Positions 19,771 through 31,443 of a stretch of 64,000 nt of DNA are shown piece by piece. Positions within the stretch are counted from its first letter, which is position 1. The number at the start of each line of letters is the position of its first letter. The stretch lies in assembly GCA_964023275.1 (NCBI GenBank), contig OZ029919.1, positions 62,001 to 126,000 on the forward strand. The letters are read 5' to 3'. The DNA is from Norana najaformis (taxonomy: Eukaryota > Annelida > Clitellata > Crassiclitellata > Hormogastridae). The position numbers and the translations under genes were made by a program. The notes below the pieces were generated by a model. That model saw nothing but the letters and a program-made list of their open reading frames with translations. It did not search any database and was not told the DNA's origin.

Positions 19771-20720
19771 ATTTATACAATACAATACAACTAAAATTTG
19801 CTAATGTCCTCCTTACAAAAGTTCAGAAGTGCAGTTGAAGCCGGGTTATGTGAAGAATTAAGAACCATAAGCAGACTTGAAGAGGTAAGTTTTAGGGTTA
19901 GAGTGAAAGACAGCCTCAGTAGGGGAGTCGCGAACATAAGGAGGTAGAGAGTTCCAGATTGAGGTACCAGCAACTGTGAACGAACGCCGGCCAAAGACAA
20001 GACGTGTACCAGGAACAACATACTTTCCAGCAGATGCTGACCGAAGAGAGGATCGGCCTTTAACAGAGTTACAAGGTGTAACCATGGAAGATAAGTAGGA
20101 TGGCAAATGATTTGAACCTGCTTTGTACATGAAGAGAGCCAGCTTGAAGCGGATACGCTCACATACTGGAAGCCAGTGTAGAGAACAAAGGGCAGGAGTG
20201 ATGTGATCTCGGTATGAGAGTCCAAGACACAGTCTTGCAGCCTGGTGCAGTAATTTAGTTATGGGAAGAAGTGTGTACTCATGAAGACCATAGAGTATTG
20301 AGTTGCAGTAGTCGAGTCTTGTAAGAATAAGGCTGGGTATTAGCATTTTCAGTTATGCTGAATCTAGAGTGGAGCGAAGTTGTCGGATCCTTCTGAGGTG
20401 AAAGAAGCATATTCGAGAAGTTGCAGCTATGTGAGGTTTGAGAGAGAGTCTTGAGTCAAGCATGATTCCCAGATACTGGACAGTAGAGGATGGGGAGGGT
20501 AAGGAGAAGGAAGTAGAAGTTCAGTGCACTGTAGGAGTTTAGAGGAAGGGCAAACCAGATAAGCTCGGATTTGTCAGGGTTGAGTTTGAGGCGAATAGAC
20601 AGACTCCATAGGATAATGTCATCTATGCAGGCACGGACTCTCTTTGTGGCATCTACGGCTTCATAATGGTAGAGGTGTACATAAAGTTGGGTATCATCAG
20701 CAAAAAAGTGGATTTATTTA
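19770..20720 (-). mobile_element. LINE reverse transcriptase C-terminal half, minus strand
   Basis: On the - strand it reads DDTQLYVHLYHYEAVDATK and LRLKLNPDKSELIW, then LDYCNSILYGLHEYTL, LCSLHWLPVCERIRFKLALF and VAGTSIWNSLPPYVRD. These are the motif-C end, thumb and C-terminal blocks of a CR1/Jockey-type reverse transcriptase. The last 162 codons are open, but upstream frames are shifted, so it is a 5'-truncated dead copy. Its 3' end at about 19770 has an ATACA-type tail. Confidence 0.85.
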
Positions 20721-21034
20721 ACATAACTAAAGTTTTAAGTATTTCAGAAGTGTTGGAACCACTGCATTTCAACGATTAATTTAAGTTGTGTTCAGAGTTT
20801 ATGATTATCGTCTATCGGTACTTTTAGAAAATGTCTCTTTACGTGCAATGGACTAAAAATGTTTAGCTTGAGCTCTCAAAAATTGTCCAAAAGATTGTGC
20901 CACGTGACAGATGACGTCAAAAAATCACACACCATTTATTGAGACCAATGAACTATTGATTGGAACTATAGATTTATTTTCCCAAAGACTATCAGATTTT
21001 GGCTCTGACCAAAGAGTATCTATCACAACATACA

Positions 21035-21210
21035 TTTCATTTTCATTTCATTTTTTATTGCTCCACAAAAAACAACATATAACATATTACATTTAAAAAA
21101 TTCATGTGGGATACAACAGGCAGTCCCAGGATTAAGTGTAGCTTTCTCCCTCCTACATTTTTATTACAAATATTCAGCTTATAAACGACTATATAAATTA
21201 CATTAGGATA
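21035..21210 (-). mobile_element. LINE 3' end, minus strand, tentative
   Basis: In reverse, AATAAAAAATGAAATGAAA at about 21030-21060 looks like a polyadenylation signal followed by a (TGAAA)n tail. No coding sequence is recognised. Confidence 0.4.
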
Positions 21211-21392
21211 TTTATGACGCTACAGTTAATCATAGAATTTTATTAAAGAAACTTGAATTCTATGGAATACGAGGATTACAAGTTATTTAGATAACAGGCG
21301 GCAACAGGCGATGTGTAATGGTGCCCTATCTAAAAGTAAACTAATCCGCTGTGGAGTCCCCCAGGGTTCCATTCTTGGCCCTTTATTATTTT

Positions 21393-21881
<489 letters not shown>

Positions 21882-23199
21882 GTATATATATATATATAAA
21901 CGATCTTCCACATTCTTCTAAATTACTTCATTTCTTACTTTTTGCTGATGATACCAACGTATTTTTCTCACATAAATCACTTAACACTCCGTTTGAAACT
22001 GTTAACAATGAGCTTATTTTAATCACTGAATGGTTTCGTTCTAATAAGCTGTCGTTAAATTTAAAGAAAACCAACTTCATTATATTTTCCTTACATAGAA
22101 AATTTGTATCTGATTCGGACTTGGGTGTTAGTATTGACGGATATAGGGTTTTTCAGGTCACTTCATGTAAGTTTCTCGGCGTATAGGTATATTGATAACC
22201 ATCTCACATGGAAAGACCATGTGTATCATATATCTTGTAAAATAGCTAAAAGTATTGGAATTTTTTATCGTATTCGCCACATTTTGCCAAGTCATATTTT
22301 GATAAAATTATATTATTATTTATCCATACCTGACATATTGTAATCTCGTTTGGGCATCTAATTACCACTCCAGAATATCAAGTTTATCTATTTTACAACG
22401 ACGTTCGGTTAGAATAATCGCCGGGAAGTTGCATGGAATCTCTACTGAACATTGCTTTAAAGATCTTAATATTATAAAGTTTGAACACATAAATGAGTAT
22501 CAAATATCCTTGTTCATGTTTAGATATTACCAAAATGCATTGCCACTTGTATTCAGTAATTATTTTATGTGTGTTGCTGACTGTCATTCATATTCCACGA
22601 GATCTCAGTGCAACTACTTTAAAATTTTACCAGAACTAACACAAGACAGTTTGCTTTGAAATATGCAGGCCCATTATTATGGAACTCAATTCCCAAGAAT
22701 TTACGTTCTTTGCCTAGTTTAAACTTATTTAAGAAGCAGATTATTCGGTATTTTAGTACTTCTTGCGACTGAACATTGTATAATCTATTTGAGTTTTAGT
22801 TATGCCAAAGTAATAGGCTATTTCTTTTCTTCATGAACAGATATTGTTCTCGTTTTAGTTAAGAATTGATTAGTTGCTCGTATATAAGATATTAACAATC
22901 CATATAATGTATAATTTATATGAATTTTTGTTATGCCAAAGTATGAGGCTATTTCTTTCTTTATTGACAGTTGTTGTTCTCATTTTAGTTAAGAATTGAT
23001 TAGCTGTTCGACGGTTGGACATTAGCCATTGTTACATTATCGCTTAATAGGCTGCCCTAAATTAGCCGGACCTCGGCCCCTTTTGGGTAGACCTTTGCAT
23101 GCAAACAAGTGTATTTTTTGTTATTTGCAATGTTTTTATTCTGTTCTTCTTTGAAGCAATAAACTTACGTACTTACTTAAACTTACTTACTAAATTATT

Positions 23200-24092
23200 T
23201 TATTGCAAGTCTAGAAATGACTCAGATATTGAGGCCATCGTTGGCTCGGATTGCAAAGACCCTCTTGTGAAAATTATATCTCCCTTGTTACAAAAACAAC
23301 ACAAGCCGTACTTGGGTGCGAACTGGGAAGTTAGATTTAATTAAGATTTACGTCTTATTGACTAAAATTTAGCACCATTTAAATTACTTAACTGCACTGA
23401 AGTGAGCGAAAGTTAACTGCATGTTAAATCGATCAAGTCGGTTAGACCTGTTAGATGTTGGAGTTTAATTAATCAAACGAATCGATGTCCTATACTTAGG
23501 GCGTCAGTTTACTGCGGCTTTTAATGACAAAATAAATTGTTTTCGGTTAAGACTAATCTACGCAAGCCTTCTATCGGGACATTTTGATAAAAGCTGTGGT
23601 GTGGTGAGAGTTTTTAAGCGACAGGACCAAGCATTGGAACTAATTGTCGCAACAACTTTGCTTTTGCGGATTTGGTTGCTGGCGCATACGTTGGTGAAAG
23701 GTTGCGAAATTTTACGTTTTACTACATTATAAATCAAGCTCGTATTCGAATTTAAGTTTCCGTAGTATAATTTAGGACGTGGTGGAGTTCAGTTACTTCA
23801 GCATCTCTTACTCGTCCCTGCCAGGTATTTTCGCGCAAGAATATTAGCAGGCTGCACTGAGTTCCACTTACCTAGTCTTGTGTCTTGACCTCCTCTGTCG
23901 CCATTTAAGGCTGACAAACCTTGACAGTGATGGCAGCCTTAGGCAATGACTGTGGTGAAATGACACAGAATCTGCTGTATGAACTGAAACCTTATGAAAT
24001 GGTCTTATGGTCTGCGACTCGTTTTGGTTCTGTCTTTGCAATGCTTTAGAAGTGCATTGCTTGTGAAATGTTTTAGCTACAAAAAGTGAGAG
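23200..24092. other. Spacer upstream of the Lifeguard gene
   Basis: Mostly unique AT-rich sequence. I recognise no exon. The promoter and 5' UTR of the TMBIM gene should lie toward the right end. Confidence 0.45.
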
Positions 24093-27000
24093 ATGGAGAA
24101 TCGAGCGCAACAAGCAGAAAGGAACGTGCTGCCACCTCCACCCACATACGATGATGTACTGAAACTTGAAGCAGATGCCTTTGCAACGGCCAAAGCGCTG
24201 AAAACAGGTATTTTAATGTGCTAACGGAATTCCGAAATATTTTCTTTGTTATGTGGAATTTTTTTGATGAATTTTCTTTGTGGTTGAATAACAGTTTTGT
24301 GTGTTTTTTATTAGGGCTTTCATCATTCCAACAAGTCTGTTTGCAGCAAGACTTGCACTATGATGAGTATAGTTAGGATGATGACGATTAGAGTGATGAT
24401 GACGACGACGATGATGATGATGATGAGTGTGTGTGGTGTTAGATGCAGAGGCTGCAGAGAGTGCAATGGACCGTGGAATGGTGGTCTATGTGACGGTTGA
24501 TCCTGTCAGCTATCCGGATGATGAGCAACTGGTTACTGATGCAAGAAGAGGAAGTAGTTCGACCAACGAATTGTCAGGCGAGGCAGCCGTTGACTGGATT
24601 GGAGTATCGTTCTCCGACAAGAGAATACGCCGCGCCTTCATTCGTAAGGTTGGAAGAATTTTGCTGTAGAATTTAGTGCCATATGTGATTTTCTTTGGGT
24701 AGAAGAAAATTGTGAAGATGAATAAATTCTGATGAGTGGAATAGTTTAAACTACCGTCAGGTGACAGTTACTTTCATGTTCTCTTGGTAGCAGAGGACAT
24801 AACAAATGCAGAGTAGCCTTGTTATGATTACATGCAATTGTAGTCCACATTCAGCTCTATCACTAAGTGTTGCAGTAATTGTTTCTTCAGGAAATTCATG
24901 AGTATTCAGCAACTGCTACCTGAATCTACTAATCTGCAGCCAAAATCCTGATTTCAGGGGATATGATGACTAGTTATTGTGTGCAGTGAGAGCGAGAGAG
25001 ATGCAGATTCTTAGTTTGTATTTTATATTCTACATTTACTGTTTTCTAATGTGTCACTTTGTTCAGGTTTTTCTGATTCTCATGTGTCAGCTGATTGCTA
25101 CAGTTGGCGTTATTTCTCTCTTCCTATTCTGGTGAGTACTGGCAATTGTTTTTTGCAAAGTACACATTTTTAGGTATTTGCACTTTTGGAGCTGAGTTCT
25201 TTACCATTTTTTTCTAGAAGTTCTTTGGAAGCAGGCAGGCTTCAGTTTTTTATTTACCGTGACAGTTATCTTGTCGTCTGTTGATTATATGGATTTCTAA
25301 AGCAGTTACAGTAGTTCTTACATTTTGGGTTGATCAATTTTACATGAAAATGGTGGAGTTACAAATATTCTGTGTAAAGTGAAGTTGTAAGGAACATGAA
25401 GCGATTGTGCTCCAATTTCTACAATCTGTAAGTAGCCATGAGCTGTTGCATTTGTTATTCTTATAAGGTTAAGGTGTTCCGTGTGTACAGAAGCAGTTGC
25501 AAGTGTGTCTTGTGTGTGTCATGTGCTCCGGTTTCCCTGATGGTTTGGAGATGGAAAAGCTGTTTTTGTTTTTTGGTTGGACAATAAGAGGTTTATCTTG
25601 CAAACTGAATTCAGGTGCAGCAGTGGTTGACAATGAATTTGCTGATTGTTTTGTAGTAATTTCATCTCTTTTTTTCCATGATGTTGTTCTGTTGTTTAAA
25701 GCCGACCCGTCAACTACTGGATCCGGAGCACTGAGAACTTTTGGTTCTATTACACCGCTTAGTAAGTCTCTTTGGAATCTCTTCCTGGCCCAAAATCATC
25801 CTATGCAGCTAAGTTTCTCGTGGATTTAACGTAACGCCTGGCTTCACTGGTTTTCATAACGTACTAGAAAGGTCTTTGCCATATTAGTGGTACTGCCTGC
25901 AAGCTTGTATACTTTTGAAGATGAATTTATAATTGAGCTGCTTTTTCTTGTTGTTTCGCAGTTTGAAGGTCTTAGAACCAACAGACATGCATACGTGTCT
26001 GTGATGTTGTTTTGGTTGTAGTGGAATTTTCCTCGTGACCTACATTGTTCTTGCATGCTGCAGAAACATCCGACGTCGTTGGCCCGGGAACTTCATCTGT
26101 CTGACGGTTTTCGTGAGTCGTTTGAAATCAACTGATAAACAAAATTTGGATGGTGTTAGATCTGAAAGAGGTTTTGTTTTTCTTTGTGTTCATGATGAGT
26201 GAATGCCATGTTGTCGCCTACACACGACATCATTATCAATATCAGTGTCTGATTGTCATCATCGTTTGAATGATGTGGAGGTTTTCCCGTTGTTGAACGT
26301 CTTAGTTGAGCCATGCTCTTCCTTTTGTAATTTCAGTGTGTTGGTTTCTTCTTTCAGACTTTCAGCTTGTCCTGCATGGCTGGCACGATCAGCAGGTAAG
26401 TGTATATGTGGCTGGGTATTTATATAGCGCTGTTAGGAACTTCTCACAAGAACTCACTTCTGCTGTCCATTCTCGGCTTCTGTTTTGTTCAGGGGAGGGG
26501 CACTGTCCTTGGAGAAGTCTGGCTTACATGTTAGCAGCGACACTGTTGTCCTTCTGAACATCTTGCTACTGATTTCTAGCTCAGGCAGCGAGAAGTAAAG
26601 TGAAAAGCTGTGCATATGTGATTGACAGACTTGTGTTGTTTAGAGCATAAGACTGTGCTCCAGTTCAACTGAAGATACATAAATGATATGTGCTAACTGG
26701 TTCTCTCCACTGGGTCATTCTCATTTCCTATGAGGCGCCCTCTGGGTTTGTTGGGGGATTAACTGCTGCTGCTGCTGCTGCTGAATATTGTTCTCGTGTT
26801 TGTTTGTTTCAGTTATCATGACACTCGCATCGTCTTGATTGCGTTTGGCATGACGGCGTTCATCTGCCTGGCTTTGTCGCTCTTTGCCATTCAGACAAAA
26901 GTGCGTTCCTTCTCTGTTCCTACGGTTTGCGATTGTTTGAGAGATGATTAGTTTTCTGTTTAAATGTCCAGCTGTAGTGCAGTGCATGAGTTCCGTTATC

Positions 27001-29052
27001 TGTCTTTGATGATCCTGCTTAACTGATCACTTATTACACACCTGTGGAAGAGGTGAGGAGGCAGTGGTGGGAGTCATGATGCTTGTTGGTGCTTCCTACC
27101 CAGAGCGAGCAGTACTTGCCATGGATGGGTCTTGTAGGCAGCTTTATTATTTCTTTACAGTACAGAAGAATGAAAATGTTTCTCAGCTAATTGGGTGAAA
27201 TGAATACAAAGCGACCGACTGACGACATGTGCCAAACTGATTCAGAAGATGTGATTTAGAAGTCTGTCCAAGTGAGAGGGCAGTGCTGGGCAGTCGTAAT
27301 GTTTCTCCGATGAGAAGTCTTTTCTTGCAATGATTCTGATTTCTGTTTAGATTGATTTTACGCTCTGTTTTGGTCTGCTGTTCGTTGTTTCGATGATCGT
27401 GTTTTTCTTTGGACTTTACTGCATTGTGACGGGCGCAGTTCTCGGATTCAAGTCGCAGCTTGTAAGTGAATTGTTATCTTCTGCTTCCTGTTTGAGCAGA
27501 TCTCTTGCATCTCAGTTAAATCAGTCTGGAAGTTGAAAGAAATTAGTTTACCTGTGTGTGATGTTAGGTTAACCAGATCCTATCTGGTGCTATTGGTTAA
27601 TGCAGATGAAATAATCTGTGAAGTCTTGTCTTGTTTTTAGCCATCTTTGATCTGAAGTTTGGCCGCGCCAGATGTTGCTATCTTCTGTTGTCCTCAGTAA
27701 TTGACTCATAGTTAATCCTGTCCAAGACTTTAAGTTCTCAGTTCTGGTTGTTACTGGTCTTTCACATGCTCACGATCCAGATGTTGTACCCTGCATTATT
27801 TCTTTCTCCAAACAGTCTCCATGTTTTTCTCATTATGTGACCAAAGTATGTCAACTTCCTTGACTTGATGTTGCTTATCAGTTGACATTCCATGCCGGTT
27901 TGTTCCAGTACCCATTCTTCTTGCCGTCTTAGAAACCCAAGAAATCGATGAAGTAAAACGACTTAAGTAGCTAACATGAGAAGCAACAAATTAAAATCAA
28001 TTGAGTAACTGTGATTTGGATCAGCGAGCTGTGTGATCATGGAAAGTGGCTGATTGTAGTTTCTAGTGATTTCTGTTGAACTGTTTGTCTGTTTTCAGCT
28101 GATGACTGGAGTCTGGGGTTTTCTAGTGGCATTGCTGTTTTCATTGGTGAGCTATTCTCATCTTTTTCTGGTCTCAGACTTGGCTTACAAGCATTGTTGC
28201 TCAACTACTTAATCAGTTGCTCAGTTCGTTCTCCTGGTGTTTGGAAGTGTTCAGCATTGGAATTGGTCTCAGTGGGTTAACTGGTTGGCCTGTTAGCAAA
28301 GACCTTCTTGCACTGTGAGCTGTTTTTCTTGAAAATGACCACATATTAAACTTTGTCTAAGAAATTTTATACATTTGAATGAGAAAATTTCTGTTGGCAC
28401 ATTTGGCAAATGTCCTTGTGTGCCTGACAACATTAGATGACTGTAGAACAAGGCGTTTTTCACTCTTGAAGGTTGGTTCAACTAGTTCAGAAAGTGCTTT
28501 AAGTGTCAGTTTGTTGAAAGGAAAACATTTTAATATCAGACATTTGTTTCTTGTGAACACTAGTGGCTGTGCAAAGGAGACAAGGGAGAGCCATGGCCAC
28601 AGACTGGTTTTCTCGGATCCCCATATTATAGGCCACTTCTTTAGCTGATGACGTGCTAGCGGAATTTATCATAAATGAAAGCTATTACGCCACCACCCCC
28701 TGGAAGCTCCTTTTACCCTCAGTGTAGGAAAACCTAACTCCAACAGTGCTTTTGAAGATCCCGCTGATCAGGACTTGTACAAAATAACTTTCATCTGTTC
28801 ATATTCCTTGAATGATATATATATATACATATATCTTGTTCTGGCTGTAGATACTGATTGTGTAGAATTGGTGTCTAATGCTTGCTTGTCTTGTTGATGG
28901 AACAGTTCCTAGTCTTTGACATACAACAAGTGGTTGGTGGCAATTCGATTGAGTTGGATCCGGAGGAATATGTCTATGGTGCTCTTCACATCTACCTGGA
29001 CGTCGTCTTTCTCTTCCTGATGCTGCTCAGTTGTTCCGGAAGGTCACAGTAA
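24093..29052 (+). CDS. Lifeguard/TMBIM (Bax inhibitor-1 superfamily) membrane protein
   Basis: Complete 10-exon gene, 322 residues: 24093-24207, 24443-24648, 25067-25131, 25702-25761, 26022-26112, 26358-26395, 26813-26900, 27351-27461, 28099-28146 and 28906-29052 (TAA). All phases join. Lifeguard/TMBIM proteins are multi-pass proteins of ER, Golgi, lysosome or plasma membrane that leak Ca2+ and restrain apoptosis. The N-terminus has VLPPPPTYDDV with a PPxY motif, a ligand for WW-domain ubiquitin ligases, as in several Lifeguard proteins. About seven hydrophobic segments run from residue 108 to the end. The end shows the family signature FDIQQVVGG, then EEYVYGALHIYLDVVFLFL, with the paired acidic residues that act as pH sensor. 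Which vertebrate TMBIM it matches best is not decided. Confidence 0.92.
24380..24428 (+). repeat. (GAT)n short tract before Lifeguard exon 2
   Basis: GAT/GAC triplets run up to 15 bases before the acceptor of exon 2. Confidence 0.8.
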
Positions 29053-31443
29053 CTGGACGACGACAATGATGACTGGTTGCAGCTGCTTCCTTCCATTCCA
29101 CTTCTATGCAATAGAGTTGCCCAGACAGTATGGTGTTCAATGTGAGAAGGAACCTAATATGACTATGTGACTAATATGAAGTGCCTTTAAATCCTGTCAG
29201 CTCAGTTATAGAATCCAGCCAGTTGGACCAATGCATCATTTCTTGTGCAGATGAATTTTATTCCAAAATCTTGCCAGGCTCTTGCCCTCTGCCAGAGATG
29301 TTTCTTTTAATTTGCATTGGCGAGTATCTCGTGCTTATGTTATGATTTGATGCGGATTCTTGGGTCAAAATACTATTTGAAATTGTGCAGAAACTTTGAG
29401 GGTTTAGCTGCATTAGTTAATATTGATTGTTAGTTTAACAGTGCATTTTATGTTATACGTTACGGCAGATTGAATATGTGACATGGTGGCCATGTGGGTG
29501 AGCACTTGTCTTGTAGAAAGAAGGGCGCAAGTTCATGCTTCCCCTTAGACGGGTGATCAGATTCAAGAGTAGTCCAATGCTTTGCGTAATGTTCTTGAAT
29601 CTTAAATCGAAACCACAGCCATGATTCTTTGCAGCTTGAAGACTGATTGGATAAGAGAGATTAAAGAGTCTGTGAAACTCTACCACTAGTTATATAGCGT
29701 TAAATAGTTGACTTGCATCTAATTTTCATGAAATGTTCAGATTTGGAATGCGATCTGTGGTTTCCAGCCATCCTGCTGAAACTAGCAACTGTATTGATTA
29801 CCTTGTTTTGAAGTTTAAATTTAATGAATGCTCTATGTTACATAACAAGTGCAAACTAGATACAGATCAAATGTGTACCACAGTTGGAATCCTTTACTTT
29901 GCAAGGTATGTGAATGCGTGAGTGTGCGTTCATTTTCAGTGGTGGTTGACTGGTGGGCTGCATTTTGAAGGTGATTTTAATTAAGCCTATGCCAATTTGT
30001 TTCTGTTTTAATTCTGTATTTTGTGCAGTTTGGAAGTAAATGATTTATACAAGTGGGTTGTTGAGAATTAAATTACTGACTTACAGTCCAACATGCTGAG
30101 ACTTGTAAATGTATATCTACACAGTTTTATATAGCGACCGTATGGCCGTGATCCTCCTACTCATTTTTTCAGACATTATGGTGCTCACTGTGAAAAGAAA
30201 CCTAATATGACAAACCGGCTTCTAGAAATTGGTGGAATGCAAGTGATAGAATGTAACTCGTTGAAGTGTCTTAGCGCCACACAAAAGCGGTATCTAGGAT
30301 CGGCCCATAAGCAAATCAAATCAAATCTGTAAGAGCCAAGGTGTTAACTGGGTCATTTCAGTGTCAGGTCGAACTTGGCGGAAAAGTTGAACCATGCCGG
30401 CCTTCGAGCTGCTAAGGTAGACAATATGTTTATAATGTCGTGATATTGGAAGGATGGTGAAAAGGGAATCCAGACAGTTTGAAGAATTCAGTTTCTGCTT
30501 TTGAATGAGATGTTCAAGGAAGAATGCCAGAGAGAGGTAGAGTCCAAGGGTACTAACAGGTGGAGGATGAATATGCTGTCATAGGTCTTTCGGGAGCACT
30601 TCCAGAGTTAGATTTAGACTCCAGATAGACTGGACATTTATTATTGAAAGCAACATGTCCCATTGTTGGTGTGCCTCACAGACATCTGTCTGCTGAAACA
30701 GTTGCTGGCCAACCCCAAAAATTCTGTGCCCTCAGCATTATAGGTCCAAGAATTTGAATTAAAGGGAATAATAATAATAAAAACAATAACAACAACAATA
30801 ATAACAATACCCTAAATTGTATTCGCACTGCAAAGGAAAAATCTGACGACTTGACAGAGCCTTGCAGCCATAGCCTACTTTCAGGCTCATCTTGGTTAAG
30901 TCTTTTGAAGATGGTTAAAGTTTTATAATTTTTTATTCATGGTAGCAATGACCCATCGGGATTATAAATATTAAACTAAGAGCACAATTATTATTAGTAT
31001 TACTACAACATCAACATCAACAAATACAAATACTACTAGTACTTCTACTACCACTACTACTGTTATTTTTTTTTCATTTGAAATTATTAGGCCTATTTTT
31101 TACGCAAGGTAGAAATGATCCCTAAGGAACTAAAAAAATGGGCTAGCCTGCATCGACTGGTGGTCGTTCAAACTATTATTATTATTATCATTATATTATT
31201 ATTCTCATTATATTATTACTCTAATATTATGAGTATTATTATTAGTATTATCATCATCAATAATAATTATAATATCAGAGTTCTTATTCATATATCAATG
31301 GAGTAAACAAAGTTATTTACGACTAACTTATTTATATGACTTTATAGCGGGTTGAAAATATGACCTTTAGAAACAAATCAGACGCTCTCAAAAACAGTAA
31401 TATTAGTTTAGATTTTATAGAAGTAAATGTAAAAGATTAAGAG
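29053..31443. other. Spacer between Lifeguard and cyclase 1
   Basis: The left part is the probable 3' UTR. A segment GGAACCTAATATGAC near 29150 recurs as GAAACCTAATATGAC near 30200 within about 35 similar bases, a small duplication. A family C repeat sits at 30105-30180 (TGTAAATGTATATCTACACAG then TATAGCGACCGTATGGCC). AT-rich triplet tracts lie at about 30765-30810 and 31160-31270. No gene recognised. Confidence 0.5.

Noticed and set aside
19858-20346. Host gene on the minus strand (162 codons)
   Set aside because: Its sequence is the C-terminal part of a LINE reverse transcriptase.
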